From: Candidatus Chlorobium masyuteum
GTDB lineage: Bacteria; Bacteroidota; Chlorobiia; Chlorobiales; Chlorobiaceae
Assembly (NCBI RefSeq): GCF_011601315.1
Contig: NZ_JAAORA010000003.1
Span: 186,001 to 250,000, forward strand
Length of the DNA stretch: 64,000 bases
Reading direction: 5' to 3'
Part shown: in pieces, positions 53,232-62,982 of the stretch
Layout: each line of letters opens with the position of its first letter
How positions within the stretch are numbered: the stretch's first letter is position 1
Notes under the pieces: model-generated
Told to the model about the DNA's origin: nothing
The model's input: the letters and a program-made list of their open reading frames with translations, nothing else
Database searches by the model: none
Made by a program: the position numbers and the translations under genes

Positions 53232-53285
53232 AGTTACATTAAAAAATTTTGGCGCCTTTTTTCATCTCTTCTTTCTGAAACCTGT

Positions 53286-54242
53286 TCATCCATCCAGCAC
53301 CGTGCGGCAGACTTCAGCAATCAGTTTTGCCGCAGATCTGTTCTGCAGCGGTGTAAGCCGTTTCAACTCGTCGGGATCAAGACCGCAATGAACAACCTTG
53401 TTCAGGGCAGAACCGACAAAGATCGTTGATGAAAACTGTGCAATCATCATTCGTGAATTGGCTATCATCTCCTCCGTCCGGCCTTCACTGAAAACGAGGC
53501 TCTCAGGGGCATGAAGGGCTATCTCCCGCATGGCTCGTTCAACATGTTCATTGGGATGCAACTTGAATAAAAGCTGGCTGCCCTCAGCCATCTCAAGATA
53601 CTTCCGGATATTTTTCGGGCGGTTCTCGTATATAAAAGTTTCACGATTGTCGGAGGTACAGACAAGGACATAATCGTGATGCTTAAAATCATTCTGCAGG
53701 TACTGGGCACAATTATCGAAATTCGGTATGCTTGTAACCACAATTTTAGCCGGGTTTACCCCTTTACGTATAAAGAGTTCACGATACCCTTCACTGGCAA
53801 CACAGAACTTTTCATAGGCATCAGACAATCCGGTTGTCGCCGTTCCGGCAACCCAACGGGGTATCCATTGAAAGTTTCTGGCAAGATGGTAGAGAGTGGT
53901 TTCCGGTTCGGTCATACCCTCCTGGACAAGCACAATTTTGCGGCGTCGGATATGTTTCGGGACAATAAGATCGGTACAGGTCAGAACCAGATCATAGGCA
54001 TGCTGATATCCGCCGATATCAAGCTGAAGATCGTGAGAACGCAGATATTCAAGGGTACGGTCAGAACGCTTGCGGCCCATGATGGTAAACTCAAGAAGCC
54101 CCATATCGCTGGCTGTGCCGAGCAGACCATCACTGAAAAACGGTGAGAAATACTGGTCATAATCCTTCATCCACCCGGCAATCTGATGCATCTGGGTGGT
54201 CTGATTCATGGAGCCGCATATAAATAGTACTTTTTTCCTCAT
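53286..54242 (-). CDS. Glycosyltransferase-like (GT-B fold, capsule type) protein
   Basis: A 318-residue soluble protein. MRKKVLFICGSMNQTTQMHQ begins a Rossmann-like domain. In the second half LLFKLHPNEHVERAMRE, then FSEGRTEEMIANSRMMIAQFSSTIFVGSALN, resembles the donor site of CDP-glycerol glycerophosphotransferase/polysaccharide transferases (HPxE and the SxF loop). I do not recognise a specific acceptor. It probably transfers the sugar made by the neighbouring gene products. It overlaps the flippase-like gene by four bases. Confidence 0.65.
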   Translation of the reverse strand: MRKKVLFICGSMNQTTQMHQIAGWMKDYDQYFSPFFSDGLLGTASDMGLLEFTIMGRKRSDRTLEYLRSHDLQLDIGGYQHAYDLVLTCTDLIVPKHIRRRKIVLVQEGMTEPETTLYHLARNFQWIPRWVAGTATTGLSDAYEKFCVASEGYRELFIRKGVNPAKIVVTSIPNFDNCAQYLQNDFKHHDYVLVCTSDNRETFIYENRPKNIRKYLEMAEGSQLLFKLHPNEHVERAMREIALHAPESLVFSEGRTEEMIANSRMMIAQFSSTIFVGSALNKVVHCGLDPDELKRLTPLQNRSAAKLIAEVCRTVLDG

Positions 54243-55345
54243 GCCTTTATTTTACTGACCTGTTCAGCATCATGCAGATGAACCCCTGAATAAAACATCA
54301 TCCCGTAACCGAATGCATACCAAAGGAGTTCCTTGAAACGTCTCAGCAACACAAACGCTCCGCCATAGGCCAGATAATCATGGATTCCAAGCGCCTGAAA
54401 AAACGCGATATAACCGAGATCCTGTACTCCGAGCCCCGAAGGTACGAAAAAAAAGAGTACACGCAGCATGGTAAGTGAAGCATCTATTGCCAGCACCTGA
54501 AAAAATGAGATCTTGACTCCAAGAAGACTCAATATAATATAGCTCTCAATGGCAAGCATAAACCAGGCAAGCACATAGATAAGCATAATCGGGATAAGCC
54601 TCTTTGCAAAAGGCCCGGTAAAACTCTTCAGCTCAACATCGGTATCAAGAAATCCTGACTCTTTTGAGAAGAGCCACGTTTTAACTCTTTTAAACGGTAT
54701 CCGCATCAACAGCGCAAGCAGTGTTTGAGCCGCCTTGCCGTTAAGCAGCAGCAACAGGAGTGCAAGAAATATCAAAAATACGCCTATACCTGTACCGATC
54801 ATGATAGAGCCAAGTCCGCCGAAACCAAGCATGTTGAAGGAAACACCCTGAAGAAATGAAAAGCCTGCTACAGCGCAGAAAACAGTATAGATCCCCTGGG
54901 CAACACCAAGCATAAGTTTGCGAACGGCAACACTGGCAACTCCGGATGGAACCGGAATGCCCATAAACCGGAAACAGAGATACGGACGAAGGGGCTCACC
55001 GACTGCCACTCCGGCTGGAAGCGTCATGGAAACCGTTTCAGCAATCAGCTGTATTTTCAGGAGTTTGAAAAACGATATTGGTACGGTGCTCCCGGGAAAG
55101 AGCATGAACCAGGCAATGGATTCCAGCACATGAAGCCCGAGATAGGGCAGAAGAATAAAGAGTGATGAAAAACCGATAAGTGAAATACGCTCAACAGCTC
55201 CCTGGAGATCAACCTGACTGAAAAGATAGGCAATCAGTAAAATACCGAGACAAAGACCGGCATAACCAGTCCAGGAAGAACCGGATTTTTTTTGATTCTG
55301 CATGAAAAACCTGGAAACTGTGCTAAAAAAAGAGTTGAAACTCAT
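54239..55345 (-). CDS. Flippase-like membrane protein (LPG synthase transmembrane/YbhN-like, UPF0104)
   Basis: A 368-residue membrane protein with about eight hydrophobic helices. The family (also seen in AglD, YbhN and the membrane half of MprF) is marked by ISLIGFSSLFILLPYLGLHVLESIAWF, TMLRVLFFFVPSGLGVQDLGYIAFFQALG and LLRRFKELLWYAFGY. It probably helps flip or modify lipid-linked sugar or the envelope. It is the first gene of the operon and diverges from the acyl-CoA synthetase. Confidence 0.8.
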   Translation of the reverse strand: MSFNSFFSTVSRFFMQNQKKSGSSWTGYAGLCLGILLIAYLFSQVDLQGAVERISLIGFSSLFILLPYLGLHVLESIAWFMLFPGSTVPISFFKLLKIQLIAETVSMTLPAGVAVGEPLRPYLCFRFMGIPVPSGVASVAVRKLMLGVAQGIYTVFCAVAGFSFLQGVSFNMLGFGGLGSIMIGTGIGVFLIFLALLLLLLNGKAAQTLLALLMRIPFKRVKTWLFSKESGFLDTDVELKSFTGPFAKRLIPIMLIYVLAWFMLAIESYIILSLLGVKISFFQVLAIDASLTMLRVLFFFVPSGLGVQDLGYIAFFQALGIHDYLAYGGAFVLLRRFKELLWYAFGYGMMFYSGVHLHDAEQVSKIKA

Positions 55346-55525
55346 TTCACTATTTGCAAAGATAGTAATTGATTGTTAAATATTTATTCAATCATGAGGT
55401 AGACAACAATTCAGCCTCAACAACCGGGAGGCGGGCCACTACCGGCTCTGACTCGATACAGCTGTTCAGAACAACAGGCTGTTTACCCTTAAAGGTCTTC
55501 TTCCATACGTAAAACGCTCTAAAAG

Positions 55526-57358
55526 ATGGGACTTATCAATCCTGACTTCCAGACATTGCCGGAACTCTTTACCTCTGTATTTACCCATTACAGGGGTCAG
55601 GAGTCAAAATTTCCGATAGCAAGAAAGGTGAATGGGGTCTATGAGCCCATCTCGTATCGGGAGTTTGAAGAGGATGTCCACCACTTCTCAGCATTCCTGA
55701 AAAACAACGGCATTTCACCAAAAGACCGTGTCGCCATTCTGTCGGAAAACCGGCCCGGCTGGTACCTTGCCGATATGGCTATCCTGAATATCGGTGCCAT
55801 TGATGTGCCTCTCTACCCTTCCCTTCCGCCAAACCAGATCGAATATATTCTCAACAACTGCAGTGCCAGGGCAGTCGTTGTATCCAACATGCTCCAGCTT
55901 GGCAAAATCATCTCTATCTGGCAGAACCTGCCGGAATTATGCCTCGTGATAGTCATGAACCGCCTGGAAGAGAACGTTGAAGATGTCATTGACCTTAACC
56001 AGGCAAAAGAGGAGGGTAAACGGGTACTTGAAGAGAAGCCCTGGTTTCTTGAAGCTGCCCCTGTGGAGCCTGATGATGTTGCAACCATCATTTATACTTC
56101 AGGTACAACAGGACTGCCAAAAGGGGTTATGCTCACCCATCGGAACCTCTGTGAAAATGTCAAATCCTGCTCTTCAATCATCCGGCTTGATGAATCCGAC
56201 TGCGGTCTCTCCTTCCTGCCGCTCTCGCATGCCTATGAGCGCACCGGAGGATACTATCTGCTCTTCTCCTGCGGAGCGAGCATCTATCTGGCTGAGAGCA
56301 TTGAAACCATATCAATGAACATGTCTGAAGCCCGGCCAACGATCATCTTTACTGTTCCGCGGCTTTTTGACCGCATAAAAATGAGTATCATCAAGCAAAT
56401 CTCATCACAAAGCGCCATAAAGCAGAAAATATTCTATTGGGCAGTTCAAACGGGAGAGAAGTATCACCGGCAGCTCAATGAAAAAGGGAAGGCAACCGCT
56501 CTTCTTTCCCTGCAGCACACCCTTGCCGAAAAGCTGGTCTACGAGAAAATAAAGCACAAATTCGGTGGACGCCTGCGCTATTTTGTCTCCGGTGGAGCCG
56601 CCCTGCCGCAGAAAATCGGTGAGTTTTTCCAGGCTCTTGAGATCTCCATTCTTGAAGGATTCGGCCTGACTGAGACCTCACCGGTAACCCATGTCAACCG
56701 CCCCGAAAAAATCAAGTACGGGACAGTCGGGCCTGCCGTAAACAATGTCACGGTAAAGATTGCCGAAGATGGCGAGATTCTGCTCAAGGGCCCGAACATC
56801 ATGAAGGGATACTGGAAAGACGAAGAGGCCACTCGGGAGGTTATCAGGGATGGCTGGTTCTGTACCGGCGATATCGGTGAGATCGACAAGGATGGCTATC
56901 TGAAAATCACTGACCGCAAAAAACATATCATTGTCACCTCCGGCGGCAAGAATATCGCTCCCCTCCCCATTGAAAATCTTATTTCCGAAAGCCCGTTTGT
57001 TGATCAGGTCATCGTCATCGGTGAAAAAAGGCCGTTTCTGATTGCGCTGATCGTGCCTGATTTTGAAAAGCTCATGGAATACGCTTCCAGCGAGGGAATT
57101 CAGGCCTCTACAAACAGGGAGTTGATTGAGAACAAGAGTGTCATACAGATTTATGACAAGCTGATGCGTACCATTTCACGTCAGCTTGCCACCCATGAAA
57201 AAGTTCGCAAGTTCCTTCTGATTGATGATGCCTTCACGGTTGAGAACGGTCATATGACTCCGACCCTGAAACTCAAGCGTAAAGCGATTACAACAAAGTT
57301 CGCGGCTGAAATCGACAAGGTCTACAATGCCCTTAACGCTGTTTACAACACCGAGTAA
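55526..57358 (+). CDS. Long-chain acyl-CoA synthetase (AMP-forming)
   Basis: A 610-residue adenylating enzyme. The core motifs are [18 protein letters not shown] (AMP binding), [12 protein letters not shown], the hinge [22 protein letters not shown] and the C-terminal segment with the catalytic Lys in [11 protein letters not shown]. It activates fatty acids as acyl-CoA through an acyl-AMP. The size and the NG-type extension agree with long-chain enzymes. It stands alone and is followed by a perfect-armed inverted repeat. Confidence 0.92.
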   Translation: MGLINPDFQTLPELFTSVFTHYRGQESKFPIARKVNGVYEPISYREFEEDVHHFSAFLKNNGISPKDRVAILSENRPGWYLADMAILNIGAIDVPLYPSLPPNQIEYILNNCSARAVVVSNMLQLGKIISIWQNLPELCLVIVMNRLEENVEDVIDLNQAKEEGKRVLEEKPWFLEAAPVEPDDVATIIYTSGTTGLPKGVMLTHRNLCENVKSCSSIIRLDESDCGLSFLPLSHAYERTGGYYLLFSCGASIYLAESIETISMNMSEARPTIIFTVPRLFDRIKMSIIKQISSQSAIKQKIFYWAVQTGEKYHRQLNEKGKATALLSLQHTLAEKLVYEKIKHKFGGRLRYFVSGGAALPQKIGEFFQALEISILEGFGLTETSPVTHVNRPEKIKYGTVGPAVNNVTVKIAEDGEILLKGPNIMKGYWKDEEATREVIRDGWFCTGDIGEIDKDGYLKITDRKKHIIVTSGGKNIAPLPIENLISESPFVDQVIVIGEKRPFLIALIVPDFEKLMEYASSEGIQASTNRELIENKSVIQIYDKLMRTISRQLATHEKVRKFLLIDDAFTVENGHMTPTLKLKRKAITTKFAAEIDKVYNALNAVYNTE

Positions 57359-57402
57359 GTGAAATCGTGAAGTGCAGGACTCCTCCACTGTTTCTTCCTG
57401 AT

Positions 57403-57452
57403 TCTTCTATAAGTCCTATAGTACCCATAGTACCTACAGGACTTATAGAAGA
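57403..57452. repeat. 50-base inverted repeat with internal direct repeats
   Basis: Perfect 15-base arms TCTTCTATAAGTCCT (57403-57417) and AGGACTTATAGAAGA (57438-57452) surround two copies of ATAGTACC in direct orientation. The palindrome lies between the convergent acyl-CoA synthetase and MutY-like genes. No T run follows on the plus strand. It may work as a terminator-like hairpin or belong to a dispersed repeat family. Confidence 0.75.
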
Positions 57453-57503
57453 GATAAGAGGCTCTTTCGAAAGATGAGCTTCACCCTCTCCTCCACCGAC
57501 AAT

Positions 57504-58322
57504 TCACTTCTCCCGGATTTTCAGCATGGTTCCACCCTGCTCTTCCACCAGCCCTTCGCGCACGAGGTCAGCGATGATTTCACTCATATCCCAGGGGCAG
57601 GAACGGTATTTCTCCTCAATCTCTTCAAGATAGATCCCGTCACGCTGGACGAGCTCCCTGATGAGGCACCCCCGATACCATCGCTTTGAACCCTGAAACT
57701 TTGACTGCCGGCTAACCGGACGGATTCCGGATCTGCGGCTGGTCAGCGCCAGAGAACCGTAATCCATGAGGGCATTATGCCATTCACGGCTGCGTCCATG
57801 CGGCAGGAGCTGCTCTGCAGCAACCTGTATCGCAGCTTTCGGGGTATCTTCAGGAAGGGTAAACTCGTGGATGATGATTCTTCGGATGTTGGTATCAACA
57901 GCCGCAACATCAAGATTATCGGCAAAAACCGGAATGGAGCGAGAGGTATACTCCCCGATACCGGGCAGGGATTTAAGCTGATCCGGTGTGGAAGGGACAA
58001 TACCGTCGAAACGCTCCATGATCAACCTGGCAGAGAGCTGAAGCCTCTGGCCCCGGGAGTTGTAGCCAAGGCCGCTCCAGAGAGCAAGCACATCCCTGAG
58101 TGAGGAGAGAGCAAGGGTTTCCGTATCGGGAAAACGCTCCATCCAGACCCTGAATTTTTCAGCAACCCGGTCGGCCTGCGTCTGCTGAAGCATGATTTCG
58201 CTAACCATGACGGCATAGCGATCTGTGGTCTCCCGCCAGGGAAATGAGCGGCGGTTGTTGCGGTAGAAATCAAATATCTTCTCGCGAAAACCTTCTATCT
58301 GTTGCTGATGCAATACGATCAA
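57504..58322 (-). CDS. MutY-like adenine DNA glycosylase lacking the Fe-S cluster cysteines
   Basis: A 272-residue HhH-GPD glycosylase. SEIMLQQTQADRV contains the catalytic Glu, and the helix-hairpin-helix LKSLPGIGEYTSRSIPVFAD is followed by the catalytic Asp in VAAVDTN. The region where MutY has four cluster cysteines reads ALTSRRSGIRPVSRQSKFQGSKRWYRG (in part) with no Cys. The C-terminal 50 residues look like a winged helix rather than the NUDIX-like domain. It should remove A opposite 8-oxoG or act on a related mismatch. The first Met is used as the start. Confidence 0.85.
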   Translation of the reverse strand: MIVLHQQQIEGFREKIFDFYRNNRRSFPWRETTDRYAVMVSEIMLQQTQADRVAEKFRVWMERFPDTETLALSSLRDVLALWSGLGYNSRGQRLQLSARLIMERFDGIVPSTPDQLKSLPGIGEYTSRSIPVFADNLDVAAVDTNIRRIIIHEFTLPEDTPKAAIQVAAEQLLPHGRSREWHNALMDYGSLALTSRRSGIRPVSRQSKFQGSKRWYRGCLIRELVQRDGIYLEEIEEKYRSCPWDMSEIIADLVREGLVEEQGGTMLKIREK

Positions 58323-58342
58323 AGCAGGAACGGACTGTTCTG

Positions 58343-59251
58343 TTAGAGGTCAATAAACTTGTCGACGACAACGACTCCTTTATCATCGCGTCTGAGCGTT
58401 GCCGCCTGATGAGAGGGATCATGGCCGAAGAAAAGCATCGCTCGCTCTTCAACGAGCTGATGGAGCAGTGCGGTTTTCTCTTCGATAACGGTAAGCGGTT
58501 CGATATCGTATCCCATAACCCATGAAGAGGGCAGATGTGCCGAGGAAGGGATGAGGTCGGCAGTGTGCACGAGACTCCCTTCAGCACCTCTCACCCTTAC
58601 CAGCTGCTGGCCTTTTGTATGACCATTGCTTGAAAAGAGCTCGATGCCGGAAAAAAGCTCCCTGGGTCCGTCAACCAGCTCCAGCCTGGAGAGCCGTCCA
58701 AACGCCTCGATGAAAGCAGAGGAGTAACTGACTCTCTCCTTCGGGTTGGGCTTAAGCGCTGAAAGGTAATTCTCTCTCTGAACATAGTGGCGGGCATCAG
58801 GAAAGAGCGGCTCAAGCTTGTCGGCACCCTGCCGGAAAGCTCCACCGACATGATCGAAGTGCAAATGGGTATAAATGACATCCGTAATGCTTGCAATTTC
58901 CAGACCAACAGCCTTCAGCTCAGCCTGAAGCCGGCAATCCGAGAGGGCATAAATCGACCGGAGTTTGTCCGGCCAGGCAGTTCCCATGCCGGTATCAACA
59001 AGAATATGGCGGCCCTTACCTGAAATAAGAAGGACTCTTGCCTTGAGTGTTATGCGGTTGAGATGATCGGCAGGAGCAAACTTTTCCCACATGACTTTCG
59101 GCACAACACCGAACATGGCACCGCCGTCAAGAGCAAAGTCCTCTACATCGAGGGAGTAAAGACGATAGTCGCCAATCTGCATCATCTGGATGTAAATAAA
59201 TTGCGCTGAAGAGGAATCAGGGGCAAGCATAGCGTTGAGGTCACTGCGCAT
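58343..59251 (-). CDS. MBL-fold metallo-hydrolase
   Basis: A 302-residue metallo-beta-lactamase-fold enzyme. HLHFDHVGG is the metal motif, with ILVDTGMG before it, SSNGHTKGQQLV, LVHTADLIPS and the late FFGHDPSH contributing further ligands. The frame opens at 59251; the Met at 59184 (MMQIGDYRLY) fits the usual domain start. Substrate unknown; relatives hydrolyse lactones or phosphoesters. It lies 20 bases before the MutY-like gene on the same strand. Confidence 0.82.
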   Translation of the reverse strand: MRSDLNAMLAPDSSSAQFIYIQMMQIGDYRLYSLDVEDFALDGGAMFGVVPKVMWEKFAPADHLNRITLKARVLLISGKGRHILVDTGMGTAWPDKLRSIYALSDCRLQAELKAVGLEIASITDVIYTHLHFDHVGGAFRQGADKLEPLFPDARHYVQRENYLSALKPNPKERVSYSSAFIEAFGRLSRLELVDGPRELFSGIELFSSNGHTKGQQLVRVRGAEGSLVHTADLIPSSAHLPSSWVMGYDIEPLTVIEEKTALLHQLVEERAMLFFGHDPSHQAATLRRDDKGVVVVDKFIDL

Positions 59252-59301
59252 TGCCGACCTGCATCACGGTTATACCCCCGTTCAGGAGTGTGTAAGAGAA
59301 A

Positions 59302-59332
59302 AATCCGGCAGCATCGGTTGCGCTGCCGGATT
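59302..59332 (-). terminator. Terminator of the ffh-rplS operon
   Basis: Inverted repeat AATCCGGCAGC (59302-59312) and GCTGCCGGATT (59322-59332) with a 9-base loop. On the minus strand the stem is followed by TTTTTC. It lies 13 bases after the rplS stop. Confidence 0.85.
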
Positions 59333-59345
59333 GTCGAAAAGAAAA

Positions 59346-59717
59346 TCAGGCTTTCTCTACAACCTTGCGCTCTTTTACTTTGAGTGCAGCTTTGCCTGTA
59401 CGCTTGCGCAGATAGAAAAGTTTTGCTCTTCTTGCCTTACCGTGCTTGAGTACGGTCACGCTCTCAATATTGGGTGAGTTGACAGGAATGATCCTTTCAA
59501 CTCCAACTCCATGAGAGATCTTGCGAACCGTGATGGTTTTGGAACCACCGGCTCCGCGATCGCTTATCACAACACCCTCAAAAGCCTGAAGCCTCTCCTT
59601 TTCGCCTTCAATAACCTTCAACTGTATTCTGACGGTATCACCCGGCTGAATATGCGGAAAATCGGTAACGGCCTGGGTGGCTTCAACTAACTGAATTAAC
59701 TGATCCATTTTCGACAA
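59346..59717 (-). CDS. rplS: Ribosomal protein L19
   Basis: A 123-residue 50S subunit protein at the interface with the 30S subunit. [29 protein letters not shown] and the [24 protein letters not shown] block are diagnostic, and the end is basic ([15 protein letters not shown]). It is the last gene of the ffh-rpsP-rimM-trmD-rplS block and is followed by a terminator. Confidence 0.97.
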   Translation of the reverse strand: MSKMDQLIQLVEATQAVTDFPHIQPGDTVRIQLKVIEGEKERLQAFEGVVISDRGAGGSKTITVRKISHGVGVERIIPVNSPNIESVTVLKHGKARRAKLFYLRKRTGKAALKVKERKVVEKA

Positions 59718-59751
59718 CTATTTACGTTATTTTTTTCTTCAATTCCTAAAA

Positions 59752-60432
59752 TCATTCATGGCCTAAAAGATCGGGCCTGCGTGTTCTGGTTCTCTCAAGA
59801 GCATTTTCACCTCTCCACTGCTCTATTTTGCTGTGATGACCGGACATCAGTATATCGGGAACCTTCATCCCCCTGAATTCAGCCGGTCGGGTGTAATAGA
59901 CACAGTCAAGAAGCCCATTCTGAAAGGAGTCGGTCAAAGCCGATTCACTGTCGCCAAGAACTCCCGGTATTACCCTGAGCACAGCGTCCATAAGCAGCAG
60001 CGCGGGTATCTCACCCCCTGAAAGAACAACATCGCCAATCGAAATCTCCATGGTGATAAGCTTCTGGCGTATCCGTTCATCTACCGCCTTGTAGTGGCCG
60101 CAAAGAATAATCAGATTTTGCATTCCTGAGAGCCTGTTTGCCAGAGACTGCTCAAACAGCTTCCCGTCGGGTGTCAGAAAAATCACCTCATCATACACTC
60201 TTTCGGCCTGCAGTGCCTCTATACAGGAAAATACCGGTTCAGGACGAAGAACCATTCCCGCACCCCCTCCGAAGGGAGAATCATCAACCTGCCGATACCT
60301 GCCCAGTCCGTAATCATGCAGGTTATGAATGTGTATATCCGCATACTGTTTTTTCCGGGCAATACTTAACAATCCATTGTCAAGCACTGAATCGAAAAAC
60401 CCCGGAATGACGGAAATCACATCAATCCTCAT
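59752..60432 (-). CDS. trmD: tRNA (guanine-N1)-methyltransferase TrmD
   Basis: 226 residues from the Met at 60432 ([20 protein letters not shown]). The longer upstream frame to 60486 has no similarity. The knot-forming SAM site is seen in [17 protein letters not shown] and [39 protein letters not shown] is also conserved. It makes m1G37 in tRNAs, which prevents frameshifting. Confidence 0.96.
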   Translation of the reverse strand: MRIDVISVIPGFFDSVLDNGLLSIARKKQYADIHIHNLHDYGLGRYRQVDDSPFGGGAGMVLRPEPVFSCIEALQAERVYDEVIFLTPDGKLFEQSLANRLSGMQNLIILCGHYKAVDERIRQKLITMEISIGDVVLSGGEIPALLLMDAVLRVIPGVLGDSESALTDSFQNGLLDCVYYTRPAEFRGMKVPDILMSGHHSKIEQWRGENALERTRTRRPDLLGHE

Positions 60433-60486
60433 TGCATCCAACGTCTTGGAACAGTTCATCAAACGTTTCAGAGACCAACAAGACAA

Positions 60487-60990
60487 TCACAGAAATTCGT
60501 CGAATCTCGGTACAACCATAAACTTATCACGAATACTGATCTCTTCAACGAACTCTTCAATGGCCGGTATCAGAATCTTTCTTTTACCAACCTGTACTTC
60601 ATAAACCTCATGGGCAGGCATCGCAAGAATATCGGTTACGGTACCAACCTCGTTTCGATTACGATCAAGAACTTTGAGCCCTATCAGCTCATGAATATAT
60701 GCCCGGTTACCCGGCTGCGGCAGAAGCTGATCCTCATCAACATAGAGATGCACTCCTGCCAGTGCTTCGGCTTTCTCCCTTGTGTCAATTCCGTCAAAGA
60801 ACACCCACGCAAATCCCCCTCCAAGAGAGGCTTTATGAACGGTCAACCGATTAACGGCGTCAGCGGATCTGCCAGCGTAATACTCCTTGCGGGAGAGAAA
60901 GCTTTCAGGGAAATCGGTAACCGGTTCCACCTTCACCTCACCCGCCAACCCTTTCGGCTTGAGGATGACACCTGCAAGATAGAGTTCCAT
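60487..60990 (-). CDS. rimM: 16S rRNA processing protein RimM
   Basis: A 167-residue assembly factor for the 30S head. AGVILKPKGLAGEVKVEPVTDFPESF is the RimM N-terminal domain, with WVFFDGIDTREKAEALAGVHLYVDE, and the PRC-barrel half follows (ELIGLKVLDRNRNEVGTVTDILAMPAHEVYEV). It binds S19 region proteins during maturation. It is encoded 23 bases after rpsP. Confidence 0.95.
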   Translation of the reverse strand: MELYLAGVILKPKGLAGEVKVEPVTDFPESFLSRKEYYAGRSADAVNRLTVHKASLGGGFAWVFFDGIDTREKAEALAGVHLYVDEDQLLPQPGNRAYIHELIGLKVLDRNRNEVGTVTDILAMPAHEVYEVQVGKRKILIPAIEEFVEEISIRDKFMVVPRFDEFL

Positions 60991-61013
60991 GCTACCGTTC
61001 CGTGAGCGTCAAA

Positions 61014-61424
61014 TCAGGCTTCGCTGCCTGCAGCGGCTTTTGCTTCGGCCTCTTTTTTGGCCTGACGGCGGCGTGACTTGACAACAAGGCGTTTTTTGCT
61101 TCTCTCGACCTTGCTTGCCTGCCACTGTTCCATCTCAACGGTTATTTCAGCTTCGCTGCGACCTCTGCTTTTCAGCCTCAGTTCATGCAGCAATCCGGTA
61201 GTACGGATAAGGCTGCGGACCGTTGCAGTCGGTTGAGCACCAACGCCCATCCAGTATTCGACACGATCTTTCTTGAGTGTTACGGCATGCGGTTTGGCTG
61301 TCGGCTGATAGGTCCCGATTACTTCAAGAAATTTGCCATCTCTCGGTGAGCGCGCATCAGATGCGACAATCTGGTATACCGGTAATTTTTTTCTTCCTGC
61401 TCTTTTAAGTCTGATCTTTACCAA
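61014..61424 (-). CDS. rpsP: Ribosomal protein S16
   Basis: A 136-residue 30S protein. [20 protein letters not shown], the [18 protein letters not shown] motif and [20 protein letters not shown] are diagnostic. It is longer than the usual 80-90 residues, with a Lys/Ala-rich C-terminal extension (about 90-136) typical of Bacteroidetes/Chlorobi. It sits between ffh and rimM. Confidence 0.96.
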   Translation of the reverse strand: MVKIRLKRAGRKKLPVYQIVASDARSPRDGKFLEVIGTYQPTAKPHAVTLKKDRVEYWMGVGAQPTATVRSLIRTTGLLHELRLKSRGRSEAEITVEMEQWQASKVERSKKRLVVKSRRRQAKKEAEAKAAAGSEA

Positions 61425-61470
61425 GGCTCAAGTATTTTAGTTAATGGTAACTGTTAACAGTAAATGCAAT

Positions 61471-62820
61471 CTATCTTTTTAAAAACTTGTCAAGTGCAAG
61501 ATTCTGCGAAGTGATCTTTCTGCCCGACTGTGACAGTCTGGATACCGAACGCATCATCTTTTTCATTTCACCGAACTGCTTGAGCAGAAGGTTCACTTCC
61601 TGGACTCTCGTGCCGCTGCCGAGAGCGATGCGCTGACGACGACTGCCGTTGATGATATCAGGATTTGACTTCTCCTGTCTGGTCATGGAGTTAATCATGG
61701 CTTCGATAGGCTTGAAATCCAGATTTTCAAGATCCTGCTTTGGAACCATCTTGTTCAAACCCGGCACCATCTCAATCAACCCCTGTATTGATCCCATTTT
61801 TTTAAGCTGCTGGAGCTGATCGAAAAAGTCGTTGAGATCAAACTCATTTTTCATGAGTTTTTTCTGCATCTCAAGCGTCTTCTCAAGATCCAGAGACTCC
61901 TGCGCCTTTTCAACAAAACTGACGATATCACCCATACCCAGAATCCTCTGGGCCATACGATCAGGGTAAAACACATCAAGATCATCAACCTTTTCACCGA
62001 TACTGATAAATTTAATCGGCTTTTCAACAACCTGACGGATGGAAAGCGCAGCTCCGCCCCTTGCATCGCCATCAAGTTTGGTCAGTACAACACCATCAAA
62101 ATCAAGGCGGTCGTTGAATGCCTTGGCTGTATTAACCGCTTCCTGACCCATCATCGAGTCAACAACAAAAAGCAGTTCATCAGGCTTGAGAGCACGCTTC
62201 AATGACTCAGCCTCTGCCATCATAAGGTCATCAATCTGAAGGCGGCCGGCTGTATCGATAATCACAACATCCCTGGCCCCTGATCGCGCAGCTTCAAGGC
62301 CCTGAAGTGCTGCCTTCAATGCATCCTGCTCTTCAATGGCAAATACCGGAACCTCTACCTGAAGAGCGAGAGCCTTAAGCTGATCAATGGCCGCAGGACG
62401 ATAGACGTCAGCGGCTACCAGCATCGGGTTTTTACCGTTCTTTTTCAGTCGAAGCGCGAGTTTAGCACAAAACGTGGTTTTTCCGGAACCCTGAAGACCG
62501 GCAACCATAATCACTGCCGGAAGTTTCTTGGGTGAAAGGTTCAGAGGCTTCTGCTCCCCTCCCATGAGTTCAGTGAGCTCATCATAGACGATTTTTACAA
62601 TCATCTGCGCAGGAGAGACGCTTTTGATGACCTGCTCGCCAAGGGATTTCTCCCGTATATCCTCAATTAATTTCTTCGCTACCTTGTAGTTGACATCAGC
62701 GCCGAGAAGTGCGCGCTTGATATCGCGCATCGCGAGACCGATATTGATCTCGTTAATGGTGGCCTGACCTGCAAGTTTTTTGAAGGTGGCCTCAAGTTTA
62801 TCGCTTAGACTGTCAAACAT
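61471..62820 (-). CDS. ffh: Signal recognition particle GTPase Ffh
   Basis: A 449-residue SRP protein. It has an N-terminal helical domain, a GTPase domain with [15 protein letters not shown] (G1), [19 protein letters not shown] and [10 protein letters not shown], and an M domain with [13 protein letters not shown] and the Met-rich tail. With 4.5S RNA it targets nascent membrane proteins to the translocon. It is the first gene of its operon and diverges from the heptose kinase gene. Confidence 0.97.
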   Translation of the reverse strand: MFDSLSDKLEATFKKLAGQATINEINIGLAMRDIKRALLGADVNYKVAKKLIEDIREKSLGEQVIKSVSPAQMIVKIVYDELTELMGGEQKPLNLSPKKLPAVIMVAGLQGSGKTTFCAKLALRLKKNGKNPMLVAADVYRPAAIDQLKALALQVEVPVFAIEEQDALKAALQGLEAARSGARDVVIIDTAGRLQIDDLMMAEAESLKRALKPDELLFVVDSMMGQEAVNTAKAFNDRLDFDGVVLTKLDGDARGGAALSIRQVVEKPIKFISIGEKVDDLDVFYPDRMAQRILGMGDIVSFVEKAQESLDLEKTLEMQKKLMKNEFDLNDFFDQLQQLKKMGSIQGLIEMVPGLNKMVPKQDLENLDFKPIEAMINSMTRQEKSNPDIINGSRRQRIALGSGTRVQEVNLLLKQFGEMKKMMRSVSRLSQSGRKITSQNLALDKFLKR

Positions 62821-62840
62821 CGGTTCCTGCTTTTTTCATA

Positions 62841-62865
62841 TAAAGCTTAAAAATGCTTAGCTTTA
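62841..62865. promoter_or_regulatory. Inverted repeat in the ffh leader
   Basis: TAAAGCT (62841-62847) and AGCTTTA (62859-62865) pair perfectly with an 11-base spacer that itself contains TGCTT. It lies 21 bases before the ffh start in the divergent region. It may be an operator or a leader hairpin; nothing else supports either use. Confidence 0.35.
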
Positions 62866-62982
62866 ATTATAACAAAATATCGCAAAAAATAAAATGAAAC
62901 AATCATATCTTCATAGCTGATCAGGTTATTATTCCCTTTTTTTTATGCACCGGCATCCGAACATATCAGGAAATAACAGGTT

